The position numbers and the translations under genes were made by a program. From Lachnospiraceae bacterium UBA3332 (GTDB lineage Bacteria; Bacillota; Clostridia; Lachnospirales; Lachnospiraceae): a stretch of 6,936 nucleotides of DNA. The stretch covers positions 1-6,936 of the forward strand of contig DERU01000316.1 in assembly GCA_002361095.1 (NCBI GenBank), in the 5' to 3' direction. Below the pieces are notes generated by a model. The model saw nothing but the letters and a program-made list of their open reading frames with translations, ran no database searches and was not told where the DNA came from. Numbering within the stretch: position 1 is the first letter of the stretch; the number at the start of each line of letters is the position of its first letter. Of this stretch, positions 5,682-6,936 are shown one piece after another.

Positions 5682-6710
5682 CTATTCCTCCAGCGCCATT
5701 TCCAAAATTTTTTGGCACAGCTGGTCATACCCGATACCCGCCGCCGCCGCTTCCTGCGGAATCAGGGATGTGGGCGTCATGCCGGGCAGCGTGTTGGCCT
5801 CCAGACAATAAGGATTCCCATTTTCATCCATCATAAAATCCATGCGCGCATATTTTTTTAGCCGCAGCACGCGAAATACCTGTTCCGCGATCTGCTGGAT
5901 ACGCCGTGTAGACACTTCGTCCAAACGGGCGGGGCAGATTTCTGTCGTATATCCTTCCTGATATTTATTTTTATAATCGTAAAATCCTTCCTTGGGCACA
6001 ATCTCTGCAATGGGCAGGGCTTTCCCCTCCATCACACAGCAGGTAAACTCCCTTCCCTTGATGTACTGCTCCACGATTACCTCGTCCCCATAGCGGAAAG
6101 CATCCTCCAAAGCCTGCCCGAATTCTTCTTCCTTCTGTACGATGGAAACCCCGATGGAAGACCCGCCGCTGCACACCTTGACCACACAGGGAAACGCCAC
6201 AGGCTCCTTTGGCCGCTCCCCCCTTTTGAGCGCCATGCCCGCCGGTGTGGGAATCCCGTTTTGCAAAAACAGTTCCTTCGCCAGGCTTTTGTCCATGGAA
6301 AGGGCACTGCTCACAAAATCCGTACCCGTATACCGGATCCCCAGCAAATCGAAAGCAGCCTGTACTTTGCCGTTTTCCCCATCCTCGCCATGCAGTCCCA
6401 AAAAAACCACGTCCGCCATCTGGCAGATGCGGATCACGTTGGGGCCAAAGTAGCTTCTTCCGCCGTCTTTGCGCATCGCCTTCACGGCGCTGACGTCGGG
6501 ATTGATCTCCTTGATTGCCGCGATATCCCGCGCAAAATCTTCCTCGCTCTCAAAAACGGAATCCACATCCTCCCGTTCCATTCCCAAATATACATCCAGC
6601 AAAACGGCCTGATGCCCAAGCCGCTTCACCGCCTGGTAAATCATTTTCCCCGAAATCAGGGAAACATCCCGCTCCGTGCTGATTCCTCCGGCCAATACCA
6701 CTACTTTCAT
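5682..6710 (-). CDS. ddl: D-alanine--D-alanine ligase
   Basis: Cytoplasmic ATP-grasp enzyme that joins two D-alanines, feeding the dipeptide to MurF encoded just downstream. Seen in 342 residues: GGISTERDVSL (8-18, with the substrate-binding Glu), LGLHGEDGENGKVQ (105-117), the CSGGSSIGVS loop (180-189), GFYDYKNKY (242-250), KYARMDFMMD (286-295) and EANTLPGMTPTSLIP (304-318, metal and substrate residues). The Tyr of GFYDYK is characteristic of D-Ala-D-Ala ligases rather than the VanA-type D-Ala-D-Lac enzymes, so normal vancomycin-sensitive wall precursors are inferred. The start is ATG 6710 because AAAGGAGAG lies 6 bases before it and MKVVVLAGG is the family N-terminus. The frame continues 24 codons further upstream through the promoter and is not expected to be translated. 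It is first in an operon with murF. Confidence 0.96.
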   Translation of the reverse strand: MKVVVLAGGISTERDVSLISGKMIYQAVKRLGHQAVLLDVYLGMEREDVDSVFESEEDFARDIAAIKEINPDVSAVKAMRKDGGRSYFGPNVIRICQMADVVFLGLHGEDGENGKVQAAFDLLGIRYTGTDFVSSALSMDKSLAKELFLQNGIPTPAGMALKRGERPKEPVAFPCVVKVCSGGSSIGVSIVQKEEEFGQALEDAFRYGDEVIVEQYIKGREFTCCVMEGKALPIAEIVPKEGFYDYKNKYQEGYTTEICPARLDEVSTRRIQQIAEQVFRVLRLKKYARMDFMMDENGNPYCLEANTLPGMTPTSLIPQEAAAAGIGYDQLCQKILEMALEE

Positions 6711-6748
6711 CGCGCTCTCCTTTTTGGCAAATCTAATCTCTGCCATAC

Positions 6749-6777
6749 AGTATACGCGCAAACAAATCCGGAGTAAA
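6749..6777 (-). promoter_or_regulatory. Promoter of the ddl-murF operon
   Basis: Read on the minus strand: TTTACT (6772-6777) and TATACT (6749-6754) with a 17-bp spacer. Transcription would begin near 6742, about 32 bases before ATG 6710, leaving room only for the ribosome site. No extra operator is recognised. Confidence 0.65.
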
Positions 6778-6828
6778 GCCATTTTGGCATATTTTTCATA
6801 ATCACATTTACCCTTGGTTACGATTCAT

Positions 6829-6893
6829 GGGGTGGGAAAACCGGAGGACGGACGGCAGCGGAGGGCACGGGAAGCGCGCAGACGGATATACAG
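6829..6893. other. GC-rich, purine-biased intergenic patch
   Basis: The plus strand is strongly purine-rich (GGGTGGGAAAA, then GGAGGACGGACGGCAGCGG and so on). No gene is visible. It shares GGGTGGGAAAA (6830-6840) and GCGCAGACGGAT (6876-6887) with the patch after the tRNA gene, the second string in inverted order relative to the first. Confidence 0.4.
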
Positions 6894-6914
6894 GTTTAAT
6901 TTTTGGGGAGGAAG

Positions 6915-6936
6915 ATGCCGGTTACAGATATCCTTT
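6915..6936 (+). CDS. Possible start of a divergent gene, cut by window edge
   Basis: ATG 6915 follows GGGGAGGA (6905-6912); the gap of three bases after GGAGG is short for a ribosome site. Seven codons, MPVTDIL, are visible before the window ends. Some AMP-dependent acyl-CoA ligases of Bacillota begin in a similar way, but seven residues cannot support an assignment. The gene would be transcribed away from ddl. A convincing promoter was not found in 6783-6830. Confidence 0.4.

Noticed and set aside
4473..5861. Long plus-strand open frame (462 codons) opposite murF and the end of ddl
   Set aside because: It lies wholly antisense to two clear cell-wall genes, has His/Arg/Pro-rich composition typical of a reverse frame, no domain and no credible ribosome site.
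6261..6776. Plus-strand 171-codon frame opposite ddl
   Set aside because: Shadow of ddl on the other strand without motifs.
6711..6782. Upstream extension of ddl by 24 codons
   Set aside because: The extension runs through the ddl promoter; ATG 6710 has a good ribosome site and the family N-terminus.
6783..6830. Plus-strand promoter for the divergent gene at 6915
   Set aside because: TTGGCA and TACGAT-like strings exist but none pair with proper spacing.

Overview
The window looks like chromosome from a low-to-mid GC Gram-positive anaerobe, most likely a Clostridia/Lachnospiraceae-type Bacillota. The grounds are strong GGAGG-type ribosome binding sites, near-consensus housekeeping promoters with 17-bp spacers, a tRNA without an encoded CCA end, a YerB-type lipoprotein, and a closely spaced ddl-murF pair. 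No rRNA or other taxonomic marker is present, so this is inference.

The left part (about 1-2540) reads as worn accessory DNA. It opens inside a radical SAM gene of the spore-photoproduct-lyase-like type seen in the 'radical SAM mobile pair' families. This gene overlaps a complete formamidopyrimidine-DNA-glycosylase-family gene (mutM-like). That gene in turn overlaps the start of an endonuclease III-like gene, which is cut off after 39 codons. Together they look like a translationally coupled DNA-repair cassette that has lost its 3' end. Next come a short minus-strand reading frame with a metzincin-like HELGHxxG motif (possible gene scrap), a near-consensus promoter, and a LytTR (AgrA/ComE-type) regulator lacking nearly all of its receiver domain. 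About 200 bp of AT-rich DNA without a gene closes this part.

The middle (2546-2752) is a stand-alone tRNA-Val(GAC) gene with its own promoter and a strong intrinsic terminator. A second inverted repeat shares the terminator's T-tract. A GC-rich, strand-asymmetric intergenic patch follows.

The right part (2914-6777) is ordinary chromosome concerned with the cell envelope. A YerB-like DUF3048 lipoprotein gene has its own promoter and terminator. Converging on it from the other strand is the ddl-murF operon: D-Ala-D-Ala ligase makes the dipeptide that MurF adds to UDP-MurNAc-tripeptide, giving the complete peptidoglycan precursor. A ddl promoter lies just upstream. The right edge holds a second GC-rich intergenic patch and probably the first seven codons of a divergent gene.

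I did not find a convincing new multi-gene defence or regulatory system. The most interesting items are the overlapping repair cassette with an atypical MutM, the receiver-less LytTR regulator behind a strong promoter, the metzincin-like scrap at the cassette break, and two GC-rich intergenic patches that may be copies of one dispersed repeat.
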